Source: an uncultured Alphaproteobacteria bacterium | Lineage (GTDB): Bacteria; Pseudomonadota; Alphaproteobacteria; HIMB59; GCA-002718135 | DNA: 64,000 nt | Assembly: GCA_902623255.1 (NCBI GenBank) | Contig: CACNSY010000009.1 | Coordinates: forward strand, 1-64,000 | Direction: 5' to 3' | In this document: positions 19,742 to 28,470 of the stretch, piece by piece | Layout: each line of letters opens with the position of its first letter | Position numbering within the stretch: position 1 is the stretch's first letter | Program-made: the position numbers and the translations under genes | The notes under the pieces: generated by a model | Told to the model about the DNA's origin: nothing | Seen by the model: only the letters and a program-made list of their open reading frames with translations | Databases searched by the model: none

Positions 19742-20751
19742 TAAACGCCTAGTTTTTTTTGAAGTTCTTTGGAAGATGTTGTGTATCTAAAAATGTTTTT
19801 CTTATCAGGAAAGCAATACTTAAATACTTCTTGAGCCATTAAGGCAGACTCGTGAAATCCTGATAGAATAAGCTTAAGTTTTCCTGGGTACCAATTTATG
19901 TCACCTATCGCAAAAATTGAAGGTGTAGAAGTTTCAAATTTTTCAGTGTCCACTTTAATTAAGTTCTCGTGCAAGTTTAGACCCCATTCCGCAATTGGAC
20001 CTAGTTCCATTTTTAACCCAAAAAATGGCAAAAGGTAATCTACTTCAATTTTTGATCTTTCATTATCGTTTTCGTATTCTAGCATTATTTTACTATCTTG
20101 AATCTTTGAAATCTTTTTTATTTGGCCTTTTAAAAATTTAATTTTTCCTTTTGTTTCTAATTCTTGCATTTTTGAAACGGAATCAGGTGCTGCTCTAAAC
20201 TCTTTTCTTCTATGTATTAGAGTTACATTGGAATGCTTAGATAGTTCATTCGTCCAATCCAAAGCAGAATCTCCTCCTCCTGCAATTAGGAGTTTTTTAT
20301 CCTTAAATATTGATTTGTCTCGAATAGCGTAAAAAACACTCTTGTTTTCGAAACTCTCAATATTCTCAATGGGAGGTTTTCGGGGCACAAAACTTCCTGC
20401 GCCTGCGGCTATAACTATACATTTTGCTTCAACTTTTGTGCCTATATTAGTTTCTACAATCCAACCATATTCTGTTTTAGCAATTTTCTCAACTTGTTGG
20501 TTGAGATGAAATTTAGGTTTAAAAGGGTTAATCTGTTTAATTAACTCATCAGTTAATTCTTGTCCTGTCACAACTGGTCTAGAGGGAATATCATAAATTG
20601 GTTTTTCTGGATACAATTCAGCACACTGACCTCCAACTTTATCTAAATTATCAACTAAATGACATTTTATATTTAAAAGACCTAGTTCAAATACTGCAAA
20701 TAAGCCTACCGGACCTGCACCTATAATTACTACATCAGTTTTTTCTATCAT
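19741..20751 (-). CDS. Ferredoxin-NADP+ reductase, thioredoxin-reductase-like (type 2)
   Basis: A 336-residue flavoprotein with FAD-binding GAGPVGLF (11-18), NADPH-binding AGGGDSALDW near 156-165 and a C-terminal FAIGDINWYPGK FAD segment. It resembles thioredoxin reductase but lacks the CxxC redox pair, which is the mark of type 2 ferredoxin-NADP reductases (YumC-like). The ELYPEKPIYDIPS segment is characteristic. It precedes its likely partner, the ferredoxin, with a TAATG overlap, and is divergent from ctaA with 53 bp between. Confidence 0.92.
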   Translation of the reverse strand: MIEKTDVVIIGAGPVGLFAVFELGLLNIKCHLVDNLDKVGGQCAELYPEKPIYDIPSRPVVTGQELTDELIKQINPFKPKFHLNQQVEKIAKTEYGWIVETNIGTKVEAKCIVIAAGAGSFVPRKPPIENIESFENKSVFYAIRDKSIFKDKKLLIAGGGDSALDWTNELSKHSNVTLIHRRKEFRAAPDSVSKMQELETKGKIKFLKGQIKKISKIQDSKIMLEYENDNERSKIEVDYLLPFFGLKMELGPIAEWGLNLHENLIKVDTEKFETSTPSIFAIGDINWYPGKLKLILSGFHESALMAQEVFKYCFPDKKNIFRYTTSSKELQKKLGV

Positions 20752-20794
20752 ATCTGAAAAATAACAACTTTTTTTATTATTTCTAGGGATTATA

Positions 20795-20800
20795 TATAAT
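20795..20800 (+). promoter_or_regulatory. Possible -10 element of ctaA
   Basis: A consensus TATAAT only four bases before the ctaA ATG, in the 53-bp divergent spacer. If used, the transcript would be leaderless or nearly so. No good -35 box is visible and the region is AT-rich, so chance is a real alternative. Confidence 0.3.
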
Positions 20801-20804
20801 CTAA

Positions 20805-21860
20805 ATGAATTACGCTAATACTTCAAAATATTATAATCCTGCGATTTATATATGGCTATTAACAATAACCGCAATGGTTTTATTAATTATAGTAATAGGA
20901 GGTCTTACAAGATTAACAGACTCTGGACTTTCTATGACTGACTGGCGTCCAATTTTAGGTGTAATTCCTCCACTGAGTTTAGAAAGTTGGTTGGTTGTAT
21001 TCGAAATGTATAAACAAACACCAGAATACAAAATAGTTAACAAAAATATGACGTTAAATGAGTTTAAATATATTTTTTGGTGGGAGTGGTTTCATAGAAT
21101 TTTTGCAAGAGCCATAGGAGTTGTCTTTTTAATACCATTAATTTATTTTAGTTTTAAAAAGCAAATTCAATCATCACTGTATATAAGACTTGGTATTGTC
21201 TTTGTGTTTGGTTTGTTTCAAGCAGTTATTGGATGGTGGATGGTAAAGAGTGGTTTGACTGAAAATCCTTACGTAAGCCCTTATAGACTTACTTTTCATC
21301 TTTTAAATGCTCTTATAATTTTCTCTATACTATTATGGATAGCAATGGATTATAGGTATTCTTCTAATATAAGTTTTTTATCTAATCCAAAGACGATTGA
21401 ATTTTATATTTTAGTTGCTGTAATCTTAATATTTATCACAATTGCAACAGGTGGATTTATGGCAGGAACAAACTCTGGACAATCTTTTAATACTTTTCCA
21501 CTAATGAATGGAAAAATTATACCTGATGATTACGTTATTGATGATTTAGGTATTTATAATATTTTTGAAAATACAGTTGCAATTAATTTTAACCACCGTT
21601 GGTTATCAATATTTGTTTTTTTTTATATCCTTTTTGTTTGTTTTAAATTTATTAAATTTGATAATAAAAATATATCTAGTACTCTTGTATATTTAGTTTT
21701 ATTCTTTCTAACGTTACAAGTATTATTAGGTATTATAACTCTTTTAAGTAATGTTTACTTGCCAGTCGCAAGTTTACATCAAACTAATTCAATTTTGTTA
21801 TTATCAACTTTATTAATTAGTTATCATCAAATTAAAATTAGAAAGGTTAAAGATGTCTAA
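20805..21860 (+). CDS. ctaA: Heme A synthase (COX15/CtaA)
   Basis: Inner-membrane enzyme that oxidises the C8 methyl of heme O to make heme A for aa3-type cytochrome oxidase. The 351 residues carry about eight membrane segments in two related four-helix halves. Heme-liganding histidines lie in WWEWFHRIFAR, RLTFHLLNA, NFNHRWLSIF and SLHQTN; the N-terminal GGLTRLTDSGLSMTDW is a family signature. The length fits the alphaproteobacterial/mitochondrial type. It heads a four-gene plus-strand operon and overlaps the following SDR gene by eight bases. Confidence 0.95.
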   Translation: MNYANTSKYYNPAIYIWLLTITAMVLLIIVIGGLTRLTDSGLSMTDWRPILGVIPPLSLESWLVVFEMYKQTPEYKIVNKNMTLNEFKYIFWWEWFHRIFARAIGVVFLIPLIYFSFKKQIQSSLYIRLGIVFVFGLFQAVIGWWMVKSGLTENPYVSPYRLTFHLLNALIIFSILLWIAMDYRYSSNISFLSNPKTIEFYILVAVILIFITIATGGFMAGTNSGQSFNTFPLMNGKIIPDDYVIDDLGIYNIFENTVAINFNHRWLSIFVFFYILFVCFKFIKFDNKNISSTLVYLVLFFLTLQVLLGIITLLSNVYLPVASLHQTNSILLLSTLLISYHQIKIRKVKDV

Positions 21861-22578
21861 CAAAAATATATTTGTCTTTGGCGGCACGGGTTCTATTGGA
21901 AAATCATTATCTAAAAAACTGAAAAGCAATAACTATGATCCAATAATTATTTCTAGAAATGAAGCAGAATTAAAACAATTATCTGAAGAAATTGGATGTG
22001 AATACAAAGTGTGTGATGTTTTAGATTTTAATAAAGTTAAGAGTATTTCAGAAGAATACAAAGATCAATTAAGTGGTATTGCTTTTTGTGTTGGCTCTAT
22101 AAATTTAAAACCTCTTAAAATGACTAAAGATGAAGATTTTATTGATTCTTTTAAAATAAATACACTTAGTGCTATAAATGCGATTAAGTTTAATCAAGAA
22201 ACTCTTTCTAAAAATAATGGCAGTATTCTTCTTTATTCAACTATTGCTGTAAAACAGGGTTTTACTAATCACGCAATAATTTCTACCGCAAAAGGTGCCA
22301 TTGAAGGGCTTACTTTAAGTTTAGCTGCTGAATTTGCTCCAAAAATCAAAGTAAATTGTATAGCGCCAAGTTTAACTGACGCAAAAATGACACAAAAGTT
22401 GATTAGTAATGAAACTATTAAGAAAGCAATTGAAAATATGCATCCTCTACCTAAAATTGGATCTGGTGATGATTTCTCTGATATTGGAAGTTTTCTATTA
22501 AGTGATAAAAATAGTTGGATAACTGGACAAATATTTCATATAGATGGGGGAAGATCATCATTAAGAATTAAATCGTGA
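21853..22578 (+). CDS. SDR-fold protein lacking the catalytic tyrosine
   Basis: A 241-residue Rossmann protein of the short-chain dehydrogenase type with FGGTGSIGKS (9-18) for cofactor binding and the C-terminal GQIFHIDGGRSSL. The catalytic Lys147 is present in AIISTAKGAIEG, but the residue four before it, normally Tyr, is Ile143. Either the protein is not a classical oxidoreductase or another group provides the acid. It is coupled to ctaA by overlap and to the next gene by a GTGA overlap. Substrate unknown. Confidence 0.85.
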   Translation: MSNKNIFVFGGTGSIGKSLSKKLKSNNYDPIIISRNEAELKQLSEEIGCEYKVCDVLDFNKVKSISEEYKDQLSGIAFCVGSINLKPLKMTKDEDFIDSFKINTLSAINAIKFNQETLSKNNGSILLYSTIAVKQGFTNHAIISTAKGAIEGLTLSLAAEFAPKIKVNCIAPSLTDAKMTQKLISNETIKKAIENMHPLPKIGSGDDFSDIGSFLLSDKNSWITGQIFHIDGGRSSLRIKS

Positions 22579-23258
22579 AATATATCTTTATAATTTGTTT
22601 ATCTGTTTTTTCTTTAAGCGTTTTTAGTCAACCATTTCCAATACCAGAAGATAATGAGGTAAGTTATGATGTTATTAGAAAAAAGAAAAATATTGGAAGC
22701 TTAATATCAAAATTTGAAGATAATGAAGATAGTGTCGTTATACATTCAGTCTTAAAGATAAATGTTAAAGTTTTATTTTTTCCAGCATACAAATTTTTTC
22801 AAGAAACTAAAGAAACTTGGAAAAATGGTGAATTTGTATCAATAGATGGATTTACAGACTTCGAAGATGATAGAGAGTATAAAATAATTGGAAATGATGA
22901 AGGTAATTTTTTTATTGCTAATGGTATGGATGGAGAATTAAAATTAGATAAAAATATAGTACCATTAAATTATTGGAATATTAATATGTTAAATGAGAAA
23001 GAAGTATTTGACACTCAAAAAGGTATTGTAAGAACTATAGAGGTGAAGCAACTTGAAGATGAAAAAATAAAAATCAATGACATTGAAATATTAGCTAATA
23101 AGTATGTTTTCAATGCATCAAAAAATCCAAAAGATAAAGGGCCATTCCCTGAGTATACACTTTGGTATTTTAAAAAAGAGCTCATGAAAATGGAATTCAA
23201 AAATCCTAATGATGAAAAAAATATTATAACAATAATTCGTAATGATTGGAGTCTATAG
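22575..23258 (+). CDS. DUF3108 secreted protein
   Basis: A 227-residue protein with a signal peptide (hydrophobic residues 3-17, cleavage near FSQ at 18/19) and the beta-rich DUF3108 pattern, including a YDVIRKKKNIGS-type start and KYVFNASKNPKDKGPFPEYTLWY. The GTG start overlaps the preceding TGA. DUF3108 proteins are predicted to be periplasmic or envelope-located, but no biochemical role is established that I can cite. It is followed without gap by a second SDR gene. Confidence 0.8.
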   Translation: MKYIFIICLSVFSLSVFSQPFPIPEDNEVSYDVIRKKKNIGSLISKFEDNEDSVVIHSVLKINVKVLFFPAYKFFQETKETWKNGEFVSIDGFTDFEDDREYKIIGNDEGNFFIANGMDGELKLDKNIVPLNYWNINMLNEKEVFDTQKGIVRTIEVKQLEDEKIKINDIEILANKYVFNASKNPKDKGPFPEYTLWYFKKELMKMEFKNPNDEKNIITIIRNDWSL

Positions 23259-24017
23259 TTGCAAACTATATGGATTACTGGTGGATCTTCAGGTATTGGT
23301 TTTGCTACAGCAAAAGAATTTATAAATAATAATTGGCAAGTTGTAATTTCTTCAAGTAATAAAATAAAACTTGAATCTGCAAAAAAAAAATTAGAGCTAA
23401 ATAATAATAAAAATTTAGTTCATGCTATTGTATGTGATATTTCTTCAAAAAATAATGTTGATGAAACGATTAATTCTATAGAAAAAAATATTGGTAAAGT
23501 TGATATAGCATTATTAAATGCATCAGCTTATAGTCCAAACAAAAATCAAATATTTGATATTTCAAACTACGAATTGCTAGTAGATGTAAATATCAAAGGC
23601 ACTTTGTATTGTGTTAACAAATTAAAAGATGTTATGAAAAATAGAAATAATACGATTGCTATTATTTCTTCACCGTTGGGATATAGAGGTTGGCCAACAG
23701 CTGGGGCGTATGGTATTTCTAAGGCAGCTCAATTAAGCTTGAGTGAAAGCTTGTATTTTGATTTCAAAAAGTTGAACATTAATGTTAGAGTCATATGTCC
23801 AGGTTTTATTGATACCGAAGCAACCAAAAAAAATAGCTTTAAAATGCCTTTTTTAAAAAGTGCTGAATATGCAGGAAAAAAAATATTTGATAGATTAACT
23901 AAAGGTAAAGAATTTGAAATAATTTTTCCCTATTTGATTGTATATTTTTTTAAATTTACAAGGATATTACCTTATAAAATATATTTTTATATATGGAAAA
24001 AATTAGGGAATTTTTAG
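23259..24017 (+). CDS. Short-chain dehydrogenase/reductase, classical
   Basis: A 252-residue NAD(P)-dependent oxidoreductase with TGGSSGIG (7-14), the NAS motif in LLNASAYS, catalytic Ser in ISSPLG and the intact YGISK (Tyr151, Lys155). The C-terminal 50 residues are hydrophobic and Lys/Tyr-rich, suggesting membrane association. It uses a TTG start abutting the stop of the DUF3108 gene. Its stop overlaps the pfkA stop on the opposite strand by four bases. The substrate cannot be told from sequence. Confidence 0.88.
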   Translation: MQTIWITGGSSGIGFATAKEFINNNWQVVISSSNKIKLESAKKKLELNNNKNLVHAIVCDISSKNNVDETINSIEKNIGKVDIALLNASAYSPNKNQIFDISNYELLVDVNIKGTLYCVNKLKDVMKNRNNTIAIISSPLGYRGWPTAGAYGISKAAQLSLSESLYFDFKKLNINVRVICPGFIDTEATKKNSFKMPFLKSAEYAGKKIFDRLTKGKEFEIIFPYLIVYFFKFTRILPYKIYFYIWKKLGNF

Positions 24018-25099
24018 TTTGTTTCACCAATATAAATTCCAAGTCCTTCAGCTACTTTAATCAAAGGATCATTTTTTTGAACAGTTTTTGAATATCCAGC
24101 GACTTGACTAAGCATCAAATCTTGTACTCCTCTGTCTTTCCATACAACTACTCTATTAAATTTTTTCTTTGCAATTAAATCAACCGCATAAACCCCAAAG
24201 GCACTTGCAATTAAACGATCTCTATGAGTTGGTTGAGCACCTCTTTGAACATGCCCTAGAACTGTAACTCTTGTTTCAGAATCTGTTATTTTATAGATTT
24301 CATCACCAAGATAATTTCCAATCCCTCCAAGACGAACCTCTCCATCAACATATTTCACTGTAGCTTTTTTTCCATTTTCTTTTTTTACAGCTTCTGCAAC
24401 AACGATTAATGCATGATTTCTTCCTTTAGATCTAAGTTTCTCAATATGGTCAGCAATAGATTTTATGGAATATTGAATCTCCGGAATCAAAATAACATCT
24501 GCTCCTCCAGCTATTCCTGCATTCAAAGCAATGTGACCTGCATCTCTGCCCATTACTTCTAAAATCATTACTCTTCTGTGGCTAGCAGCTGTTGGTTGAA
24601 GCATATCTAATGCATTTGTTGCAACATCAACTGCAGTATCATATCCTATAGAAAGCTCATTATGCTTTACATCATTGTCTATAGTCTTTGGAATACCAAC
24701 AAAATTTATATTACCTTTTTTTGTAATACTTTGGAGAATTTTTAAACTTCCATCTCCACCGATACCTATTAGTGCATCTATTTCTAATTTTTTAAAACCT
24801 TCTATAACTAAATCAGATGAATCAATTTTTTTTCCATTCCTTATAATTTTTTTAAAAGGATTACCCTTGTTATTTGACCCCAAAAAAGTTCCACCCATTC
24901 TCATTAAGCTACCCTCAAAATTTTGAGGATTTAATTTGATAACGTCCAGTGGTTCTTTCAACAAGCCTAGTGTTCCATCTTTAATTCCATAGACTTCCCA
25001 ATTGTACTTATTATGTGCTCTTAATGTAACAGCTCTGATTACTGCATTTAAACCTGCACAGTCTCCACCACTTGTTAAAATTGCTATTTTTTTTACCAC
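24014..25099 (-). CDS. pfkA: 6-phosphofructokinase, probably ATP-dependent group III type
   Basis: Phosphorylates fructose 6-phosphate in glycolysis. The 361-residue protein has SGGDCAGLNAVIRA (10-23), GGDGSL (114-119) and the catalytic PKTIDND (137-143). Gly117, equivalent to E. coli Gly104, favours ATP over pyrophosphate, whereas Lys138 (E. coli Gly124) is the residue seen in pyrophosphate enzymes; this mixture is known from group III ATP enzymes of actinomycetes. The start is GTG at 25099. It is divergent from ydcH with 44 bp between. Confidence 0.92.
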   Translation of the reverse strand: MVKKIAILTSGGDCAGLNAVIRAVTLRAHNKYNWEVYGIKDGTLGLLKEPLDVIKLNPQNFEGSLMRMGGTFLGSNNKGNPFKKIIRNGKKIDSSDLVIEGFKKLEIDALIGIGGDGSLKILQSITKKGNINFVGIPKTIDNDVKHNELSIGYDTAVDVATNALDMLQPTAASHRRVMILEVMGRDAGHIALNAGIAGGADVILIPEIQYSIKSIADHIEKLRSKGRNHALIVVAEAVKKENGKKATVKYVDGEVRLGGIGNYLGDEIYKITDSETRVTVLGHVQRGAQPTHRDRLIASAFGVYAVDLIAKKKFNRVVVWKDRGVQDLMLSQVAGYSKTVQKNDPLIKVAEGLGIYIGETN

Positions 25100-25143
25100 A
25101 GGGCGTTTATATACTATTATTATATTTTTACTTATTTATTTTC

Positions 25144-25344
25144 ATGGATGACATAAACAAACTTATAGAAATTTTAAAAAATTTTGAACAAGAACACAGA
25201 GATCTTGATGAAATACTCATTAGGCTTCAAGAAAAAAATACTGTAGATTTTTTACAAATTCAAAGGTTAAAAAAAAGAAAATTAATCCTAAAAGATAAAA
25301 TATTAGAAATTCAAAATAAATTAGAGCCAGATAGTATAGCTTAA
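25144..25344 (+). CDS. YdcH family small coiled-coil protein (DUF465)
   Basis: A 66-residue protein, MDDINKLIEILKNFEQEHRD onward, consisting of two helices with a heptad pattern and the typical DEILIRLQEK...DFLQIQRLKKRKLILKDKI of DUF465. The frame is open upstream to 25072, but ATG 25144 gives the standard family length and leaves a divergent promoter region before pfkA. Function unknown in all species I know. The last four bases (TTAA) are shared with the stop of the COQ9 gene. Confidence 0.85.
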   Translation: MDDINKLIEILKNFEQEHRDLDEILIRLQEKNTVDFLQIQRLKKRKLILKDKILEIQNKLEPDSIA

Positions 25345-25958
25345 GCTAAAAAACTTTTTAAAAATTTAGGAGCGTTATCCTTAATAAAAGATATTCTTTC
25401 CTTAATTCTTGGAATTTTTGATATTCTCTTAAGATTTTTATCAATATTTTCTTCAACATGCTTCATTTCTTTAGAAAAAAAAACGAACAAGGCATTAGTA
25501 TATACTCCTGATAAAATTAGTCTTTTTGTATAAAAATTGAAATCTGTTGAATTATCTCCAGCTAAATACCACATTGTACTAACTGAATTATATAAACTCA
25601 TTTTTGATATTTTATTATTTGTGGGCAGCAAAAGATGGTTAAAGGTTTTTTTATAAAATTCTTTATCTTCATTTAATATATCAAATCGTAATAATAATAT
25701 TTTTTTTATTCTTTTGTTAATTGGAAAATTAATTAAATTAATTTTTTTTAATTTATATTCAAGTTTTTCATTAATATTTTGTAAAGCATATTCTAATAAA
25801 TCTTTATATCCATCAGGGAAAAAATAGAATAAATCATTTTTTTCTATATTTTGTTTTTGTAATTTTGAAAATATTTCTGATGACCAACCTTCAATTGATA
25901 CGATTTTTTTTGTTTTTTTGAGAATATCTTCTTTTTTTTTATTTTCTGTTTTGTTCAT
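25341..25958 (-). CDS. COQ9 family protein, ubiquinone biosynthesis
   Basis: A 205-residue homologue of mitochondrial COQ9, a TetR-like fold lipid-binding protein that presents intermediates to the COQ7 hydroxylase. Recognised by WYLAGDNSTDFNFYTKRLIL followed by SGVYTNALFVFF, the conserved C-terminal block. It is restricted largely to alphaproteobacteria and mitochondria, supporting the taxonomic placement. The N-terminal helices are Lys-rich. The start lies 20 bases inside the end of def. Confidence 0.87.
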   Translation of the reverse strand: MNKTENKKKEDILKKTKKIVSIEGWSSEIFSKLQKQNIEKNDLFYFFPDGYKDLLEYALQNINEKLEYKLKKINLINFPINKRIKKILLLRFDILNEDKEFYKKTFNHLLLPTNNKISKMSLYNSVSTMWYLAGDNSTDFNFYTKRLILSGVYTNALFVFFSKEMKHVEENIDKNLKRISKIPRIKERISFIKDNAPKFLKSFLA

Positions 25959-26469
25959 TTTTCCAATATGTAGTTATTTCTTTTTCAAAACCAAAAGCAT
26001 TTTTATGTGCTAAGCGTGATGTGTACAGAATGCCGTTTAAGTGATCTACCTCATGTTGTACTACCCTTGCGTGTAAGCCTTCAACTTCATTTTCAATTTC
26101 TTTACCATCAAGATCAAATCCAGAATATTTGATTTTTTTAAATCTTCTAACTAAACCCTGCATACCAGGTATTGATAAACAACCTTCCCAATCATCCTCA
26201 GTTTCTTTTCCGATGGGTTTAAAAATAGGATTTATTAATGGTGTTATCTCAATTTTATCTTTCTCTTCATTATCAGGATTACGAAATACTATTATTTTCT
26301 TTGAAATATGTACTTGGGGTGCAGCTAAACCTATACCGTTATAGTCAAGCATTGTTTCAGACATATCATAAACTATTTTTTTTAGAGAATCTGAAGAGAA
26401 TTCTTTTATCTCAGAACATTCTTTTAGCAAGATTGGATGACCGATTTTTGATATTTTGAGAATAGACAC
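25939..26469 (-). CDS. def: Peptide deformylase
   Basis: Removes the N-formyl group from new proteins. All three motifs are intact: GIGLAAPQ (45-52), EGCLS with metal ligand Cys97, and QHEVDH with His139 and His143 plus the catalytic Glu140. The 176-residue length is standard. The start is GTG at 26469, the only start that leaves the normal N-terminus before the first helix. It is divergent from rpsU. Confidence 0.96.
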   Translation of the reverse strand: MSILKISKIGHPILLKECSEIKEFSSDSLKKIVYDMSETMLDYNGIGLAAPQVHISKKIIVFRNPDNEEKDKIEITPLINPIFKPIGKETEDDWEGCLSIPGMQGLVRRFKKIKYSGFDLDGKEIENEVEGLHARVVQHEVDHLNGILYTSRLAHKNAFGFEKEITTYWKNEQNRK

Positions 26470-26563
26470 ATAATAAATATAAGTATTTTTTCTAATATAC
26501 CAATAGATTAATTCAATATATCCGTTTGCAAATAATATGAGTTTGTGTTACTAGCCCGTCCCA
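26470..26563. promoter_or_regulatory. Divergent def/rpsU intergenic region with C-rich rpsU leader
   Basis: A 94-bp spacer that must hold the promoters for both def and rpsU. The last 13 bases before rpsU (26551-26563, CTAGCCCGTCCCA) are unusually C-rich for this genome and contain no Shine-Dalgarno-like purine run. This could be a structured or leaderless start for S21, but no convincing hairpin is visible. Confidence 0.4.
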
Positions 26564-26761
26564 ATGACACTTTTTGTAAATGTAAAAGATAATAACGTAG
26601 AACAAGCAATTAGAACGCTTAAAAAGAAAATGCAGCGTGAAGGTTTGTATAAAGAAATGAAATTACGTAAACATTACGAAAAACCTTGTTTGAAACGCGC
26701 TCGAGAAAAAGAAGAAAATATTAGAAGAGCTAGAAAGTCTGCAAAAAGAAGTAACGATTAA
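26564..26761 (+). CDS. rpsU: Small ribosomal subunit protein bS21
   Basis: A 65-residue basic protein with the bS21 pattern [38 protein letters not shown] and a basic tail [15 protein letters not shown]. It is a single-gene unit, divergent from def and convergent with pntB, with which it shares a TTAA stop overlap. No purine-rich ribosome-binding site precedes the ATG. Confidence 0.96.
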   Translation: MTLFVNVKDNNVEQAIRTLKKKMQREGLYKEMKLRKHYEKPCLKRAREKEENIRRARKSAKRSND

Positions 26762-28152
26762 GCAGAAAGACTTTTTACGATATCCTCACACATTTTTTTA
26801 GCATCTCCAAATAACATAGTTGTATTATCTCTATAAAACAACTCATTATCAACACCAGAATAACCAGTTGCCATTGAACGTTTTACAAATAGAACACTCT
26901 GAGATTTTTCTACATCTAAAATAGGCATACCAAAAATAGGAGATGACTCATCTGTTTTTGCAGCTGGATTTGTTACATCATTTGCTCCAATAACAAAAGA
27001 AACCTCTGTCATAGGAAAATCATGATTAATTTCATCAAGCTCCAAGACTTCTTCATAAGGAACATTAGCTTCAGCTAGCAAAACATTCATATGACCTGGC
27101 ATTCTTCCAGCTACTGGATGTATTGCATATCTTACTTCTATTCCTTCTTTTTTTAATATGTCACCCATTTCTCTTAAAGCATGTTGAGCTTGTGCTACAG
27201 CCATTCCATATCCTGGTACAATAATTACAGAGTCTGCGTTTTTCATTATATATGCCGCATCCTCTGCATTACCTTGTTTAACGATTTTGTCTGAGTTATC
27301 CTTACTTACACTAGTGTCTTGCTCACCACCAAAACCTCCTAAAACAACATTAATAATTGATCTGTTCATCCCTTTACTCATTATATAACTCAATATTGCA
27401 CCAGATGCTCCAACAAGAGCACCAGTTATAATTAAGAGATTATTACTTAGGGTAAATCCTATGCCACAAGCTGCCCAGCCTGAATAAGAGTTTAACATAG
27501 AAACGACAACAGGCATGTCAGCACCACCGATAGGAATTACAACAAGAAATCCTAGTAATATTGAAACGATAACTATTGTCCAAAAGATTGTTGGAGATTG
27601 ATTAATTACAAATAATACAATCAAGAAAATAATTAGGAGGAAAATTAGTGCATTTATAAGATGCTGGAACTTAAATACTATTGGCTTTCCTGAAATTGTA
27701 CCTTGTAATTTTCCAAAAGCTAAAACTGAACCAGAGAAAGTGATAGCACCAATAAATGTTCCAATACTCATTTCAACTAAACTAGCAGTTTTAATCGAAC
27801 CAACTTTTCCAATACTAAAAGCTACGGGATCATAGAATGCGGCAGCAGCAACAAATACAGCAGCTAAACCTACTAAGCTATGAAAAGCAGCTACCAATTG
27901 AGGTAATGCGGTCATCTCAATTCTGAGAGCAATAAATGAACCTATAGCACCGCCAATAAGTATCGCGGCACCAATTTCATAATAACTAAGAACTGATTTG
28001 AACATTAGCGTTGTGAACACCGCTATAATCATACCAATAATACCAAAAATGTTACCCATTCTTGAAGATTCAGGGTGAGATAAACCTCTTAGAGCAAAGA
28101 TAAATAATAACGCAGAAATTAAATATAATATCGCAACCATGTTAGAAGACAT
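26758..28152 (-). CDS. pntB: NAD(P) transhydrogenase subunit beta
   Basis: Membrane subunit with the NADP-binding domain III of proton-translocating transhydrogenase, which makes NADPH from NADH using proton-motive force. The 464 residues have about nine membrane segments (1-260), then a cytoplasmic Rossmann domain with the NADP-binding [13 protein letters not shown] and [12 protein letters not shown]. It is the last gene of pntAa-pntAb-pntB; its start shares a base with the pntAb stop. Confidence 0.97.
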   Translation of the reverse strand: MSSNMVAILYLISALLFIFALRGLSHPESSRMGNIFGIIGMIIAVFTTLMFKSVLSYYEIGAAILIGGAIGSFIALRIEMTALPQLVAAFHSLVGLAAVFVAAAAFYDPVAFSIGKVGSIKTASLVEMSIGTFIGAITFSGSVLAFGKLQGTISGKPIVFKFQHLINALIFLLIIFLIVLFVINQSPTIFWTIVIVSILLGFLVVIPIGGADMPVVVSMLNSYSGWAACGIGFTLSNNLLIITGALVGASGAILSYIMSKGMNRSIINVVLGGFGGEQDTSVSKDNSDKIVKQGNAEDAAYIMKNADSVIIVPGYGMAVAQAQHALREMGDILKKEGIEVRYAIHPVAGRMPGHMNVLLAEANVPYEEVLELDEINHDFPMTEVSFVIGANDVTNPAAKTDESSPIFGMPILDVEKSQSVLFVKRSMATGYSGVDNELFYRDNTTMLFGDAKKMCEDIVKSLSA

Positions 28153-28469
28153 TATTCTTTTTCCTTTGTTTTTTTAGTTTTTTTCTTAAACATCGAGAGC
28201 ATTCGATATGTTACTAAGAAACCTCCAAAAATATTAACTGAAGCTAATACAACACCTATTAATCCAAAAATTTTTGAAGTATCAAAACCTTGAGGACCGG
28301 CTGCCAATATTGCCCCAACTATAATTACGCTTGATATTGCATTTGTCACACCCATCAATGGACTATGTAAAGCAGGAGTCACAGACCAAACTACATAATA
28401 GCCAATAATACAAGCTAGGAAAAATACTGTTAGTCCGATAACAAAAACTTCTGAAGAATGTGCTTCCAT
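28152..28469 (-). CDS. pntAb: NAD(P) transhydrogenase subunit alpha 2 (membrane part)
   Basis: A 105-residue membrane subunit with three hydrophobic helices and the conserved VTPALHSPLMGVTNAISSVIIVG segment (short motif TNAISS), ending in a very Lys-rich tail. In E. coli this region is fused to the NAD domain; in alphaproteobacteria such as Rhodospirillum it is a separate gene, as here. It lies directly between pntAa and pntB. Confidence 0.95.
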   Translation of the reverse strand: MEAHSSEVFVIGLTVFFLACIIGYYVVWSVTPALHSPLMGVTNAISSVIIVGAILAAGPQGFDTSKIFGLIGVVLASVNIFGGFLVTYRMLSMFKKKTKKTKEKE

Positions 28470-28470
28470 A

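Noticed and set aside
19741..20751. Thioredoxin reductase
   Set aside because: The CxxC redox motif is absent and a ferredoxin gene is coupled to it; ferredoxin-NADP reductase fits better.
24014..25099. Pyrophosphate-dependent phosphofructokinase
   Set aside because: The GGDG glycine predicts ATP use; Lys in PKTIDND alone also occurs in ATP enzymes of group III.
25072..25143. Longer N-terminus for the YdcH protein
   Set aside because: It would overlap pfkA and add a hydrophobic stretch foreign to DUF465; ATG 25144 gives the standard length.
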